From Neobacillus bataviensis (lineage in GTDB: Bacteria > Bacillota > Bacilli > Bacillales_B > DSM-18226), in contig NZ_JAHXYW010000008.1 in NCBI RefSeq assembly GCF_019969725.1, positions 62,001 through 126,000 on the forward strand: a DNA stretch of 64,000 nucleotides, read 5' to 3'. The notes below the pieces were generated by a model. It was not told where the DNA came from and ran no database searches. It saw nothing but the letters and a program-made list of their open reading frames with translations. Shown in pieces: positions 62,901 to 64,000 of this stretch (position 1 is its first letter; the number at the start of each line of letters is the position of its first letter). A program made the position numbers and the translations under genes.

Positions 62901-64000
62901 TAGGTACCGCGGAAACCGTAAAGCTAGTAGTTACATCTTGATAGCCAGCAGCCTTAACGGTAACTGTGTAATTAGCAGCCGTCTTGAATAAAGACCCAGG
63001 TAACGTAATTTTTGAAGGCATTGTCTGTGTTACACCATTTTGGTCAAAGTACGTATAGGCTGCTGTGATGTTTACTAAACTTGTTACGTCGGTTGTACCG
63101 ACCATCACATTCGTGATTGCTTTTCTCCATACCACATCATCAACGAAAACATCGCTTTGAGGGATAAGGGAAATGGTCGCACCATTTTCTAAGTCTTGTA
63201 ACTTTGGAATGGTCGTTTCGAACATTTTTTGTTTTGGACCTGCAAAATTGAGTTTTTGGATAACCTGTTGTAGCGTGTCTCCCGCATTTAACGTGATGGA
63301 ACCACCATACTGAGTTGTAATGGTCATATCTTGATCTACTGTCATTTGAGCAGTTGGAACCGTTAAACCTGCATCAATCGCACTTTGATTTTGCTTACCA
63401 AAGTTTTTAAAGATGAAATAGAAGTCATTATAATCAATTCCATAACCAAACGCTGTTGGCTTGATCCAATATATATCCGCATTTCTGTTTGTGTTCAAGA
63501 ATGCCGTTTTGTTGGCAACCGTATTCGCTGGATTATTAAAATTACTTAAGTTCTTATATTGATAATAAATATTGATTTCATCTTTCAAGTCCTTCATGTC
63601 AATGACATTGTCGCCATTCACATCTCCACCTAAAAGAATTGGGAAAAGACCTGGAAGATCTTTTATAGTTCCTGATTGATAACCGAATTTGTTTTCACCA
63701 ATTACTGGAGTTTGAGCATATCCCGTGAAATGACCTGGGACACTCGCTTCAACGGAATATGGCGAATCACTTACATCCATGGTTACGGAATAATACGGGT
63801 TGATAAACGCATAAGCCATTGTATTATTTGGGGTTGTAGGGTTATCCGTTGTAAAGCTTTTACCCTTCCCGTCTTTAACCGTCACCTTCGCTCCTGCATC
63901 CACTGTAAATTGAGGATATTGATTGTTTATTGTGTTTCTTGCGAAAGCTTCTGCTGCCACACGACCTCTAAGTTGGGATGTGGATTGCCTCAAATAAGGT
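59962..64000 (-). CDS. Giant mosaic surface protein, N-terminus beyond the window
   Basis: At least 1345 residues, and the frame is still open at the edge. Numbered from codon 63993: a dockerin-like pair (GGDVNGDNVIDMKDLKDEI at 122-140 and IDYNDFYFIFKNFG at 186-199); four HID/DUF1533-like units of the form 'W..AI..I.VG' (about 287-360, 381-445, 833-907, 989-1060); four InlB B-repeat/Flg_new units ending 'GW..D......W.....YAKW' (about 498-580, 907-972, 1062-1130, 1131-1200); and C-terminal Ig-like domains (1203-1343). No LPXTG, membrane span or SLH domain is at the C-terminus, so it is released or held non-covalently. An adhesin or enzyme-bearing scaffold is possible; the missing N-terminus would decide. 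Confidence 0.8.
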   Translation of the reverse strand, partial: PYLRQSTSQLRGRVAAEAFARNTINNQYPQFTVDAGAKVTVKDGKGKSFTTDNPTTPNNTMAYAFINPYYSVTMDVSDSPYSVEASVPGHFTGYAQTPVIGENKFGYQSGTIKDLPGLFPILLGGDVNGDNVIDMKDLKDEINIYYQYKNLSNFNNPANTVANKTAFLNTNRNADIYWIKPTAFGYGIDYNDFYFIFKNFGKQNQSAIDAGLTVPTAQMTVDQDMTITTQYGGSITLNAGDTLQQVIQKLNFAGPKQKMFETTIPKLQDLENGATISLIPQSDVFVDDVVWRKAITNVMVGTTDVTSLVNITAAYTYFDQNGVTQTMPSKITLPGSLFKTAANYTVTVKAAGYQDVTTSFTVSAVPIPTPAIPLVTDPAKAHLGKDLTFTFTDDANWRQGINNIKVKTLNSTVLDITDLKDGSGNKYYDISVPGQITFKADLFKTNASPAGPTSAINPGGTNWLPQLYKFDISSTGTDGTIYPLKTIGIDSDGSIQQAVGYGITFDSQGGAPVNPLAFGYNPGKTKNGVDFITNSPGNLVNPSTTRPGYKFIGWFNEPAGTSQWNVGITHNADKTVYAKWQMSYSQNYSPIDISKPNGIKFDGTSGASGIGWVLGEGNLKITIPDYPANIPWLTGKDKIAKIEASYYKLKSDGSTEATPTTYTLDPSTFDMSSDGAIGTLSFTTATESYATAHPNEKFAFSAAPSLTNGSPYRGYKLTVTATTGETIEIPDIKLGYRRHIDLNGGTLKNSTDLYFADTLVNGKATAPNMQTAVSRVTNGTLSLSEKLYLDSANSSDKVSDISQNNGIFLTDNATYYLCWIKTPPTVLKDTVGNIVGSDITLNFTDDGTWKNNIKQVKIGSKELVLDQDYTLTNSTITLNHDLFTAGQKVNVVIVSEGYADAVVTDQVIGYKITFESNGGDPVPAQIVDRSATKPLDPTKVGFKFYGWYLDQNLTIPFDFASIVTKPITLYAKYALAGSLVTPDTTDNCLGNDVTLEFIDSDWAKAISRIKVGAVIVDGTKFKVDTAAHTITLDKSLFTKAGDIAINISATDYADVSVTQKVVNGYNVHFVLPSDAPTVVKDAAKDQIVARRITAPNVYGYDLTWFADEACTIPWDFTSSIYSAKTIYGKWSLHKFTVIFDKQDGSLVESKTADYNKTTTAPTTPTREGYAFLGWYKDAAGKTPWNFATDKVEGDVILYAKWLTGVENNGQYNKDVIITFNEATAKLDGKAFTSGTKVTGEGDHTLVVTDAAGNVTTVKFTIDKTAPKAPFVNKVTSTTTLVTGTAESGTKIYVRVGSKIIGTGIADKYGNFTVSIEKQKVSTKLYVTAEDEAGNESDATKVTVKK

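Overview
The window is low-GC chromosomal DNA from a spore-forming member of the Bacillaceae. The evidence is the gene content: three gerA-type germinant receptor operons, a YjcZ-type small sporulation protein, a SinR orthologue, class IV PhaRC polyester synthase, the thyA-folA pair, TatA/TatC and the ypmQ-ypmR-ypmS group. Signals fit too: strong AGGAGG-type ribosome sites and T-run hairpin terminators. The genus cannot be fixed from this sequence alone; a Bacillus/Neobacillus-like organism is my guess.

Layout. (1) 1-19.2 kb is mostly housekeeping: an FAD oxidoreductase (cut by the edge), a DUF502 membrane protein, msrAB, an RsgA-type GTPase behind what looks like a ribosome-mediated transcription attenuator, ypmSRQ, a ger operon, an MBL-fold hydrolase, DegV, SinR, tatAC, folA and thyA. 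Between these lie two unusual repeat fields (a two-orientation 21-bp array at 12.66-12.92 kb and a 52-bp tandem array at 13.97-14.39 kb) and two decayed genes (a zinc-ribbon protein and the C-terminus of an LPXTG surface protein). (2) 19.3-31.3 kb is a long minus-strand run for acyl-CoA metabolism and storage: SDR, acyl-CoA dehydrogenase, two MaoC-type hydratase proteins, EtfB, a three-gene biotin-dependent acyl-CoA carboxylase, PhaR, PhaC, a sensor kinase and thiolase. (3) 31.5-45.9 kb is an accessory catabolic region: a cupin dioxygenase, three SDRs counting the one at 30.5 kb, a two-subunit CoA transferase, three paralogous TauD/TfdA-type dioxygenases, two paralogous MFS carriers, an esterase and an acyl-CoA ligase. 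(4) 46-50.5 kb holds a CysL-like regulator divergent from a YeiH-type transporter, an amino-acid permease and another LysR regulator. (5) 50.7-58.3 kb holds two divergent ger operons, one with a nonsense codon in its gerAB. (6) 58.6-64 kb holds a TPR-type HTH regulator and a giant mosaic surface protein that runs off the edge.

The main new observation is a 66-bp composite promoter element found eight times between 31.36 and 45.92 kb, with constant internal spacing: an 11-bp TATTACTAATA-like site, 9 bp, a 19-bp palindrome AAATTAAANNNTTTAATTT, 21 bp, and a -10 hexamer. It precedes every transcription unit of region 3 and, through the SDR at 30.5 kb, probably the acyl-CoA/PHA run of region 2. 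The layout resembles a LysR-type recognition plus activation site, and a LysR gene (33.1 kb) sits in the middle, so I infer a single-regulator regulon. It would link uptake (MFS), oxidation (TauD-type, cupin, SDR), CoA activation (ligase, CoA transferase), beta-oxidation and storage as PHA, for a substrate I cannot name.
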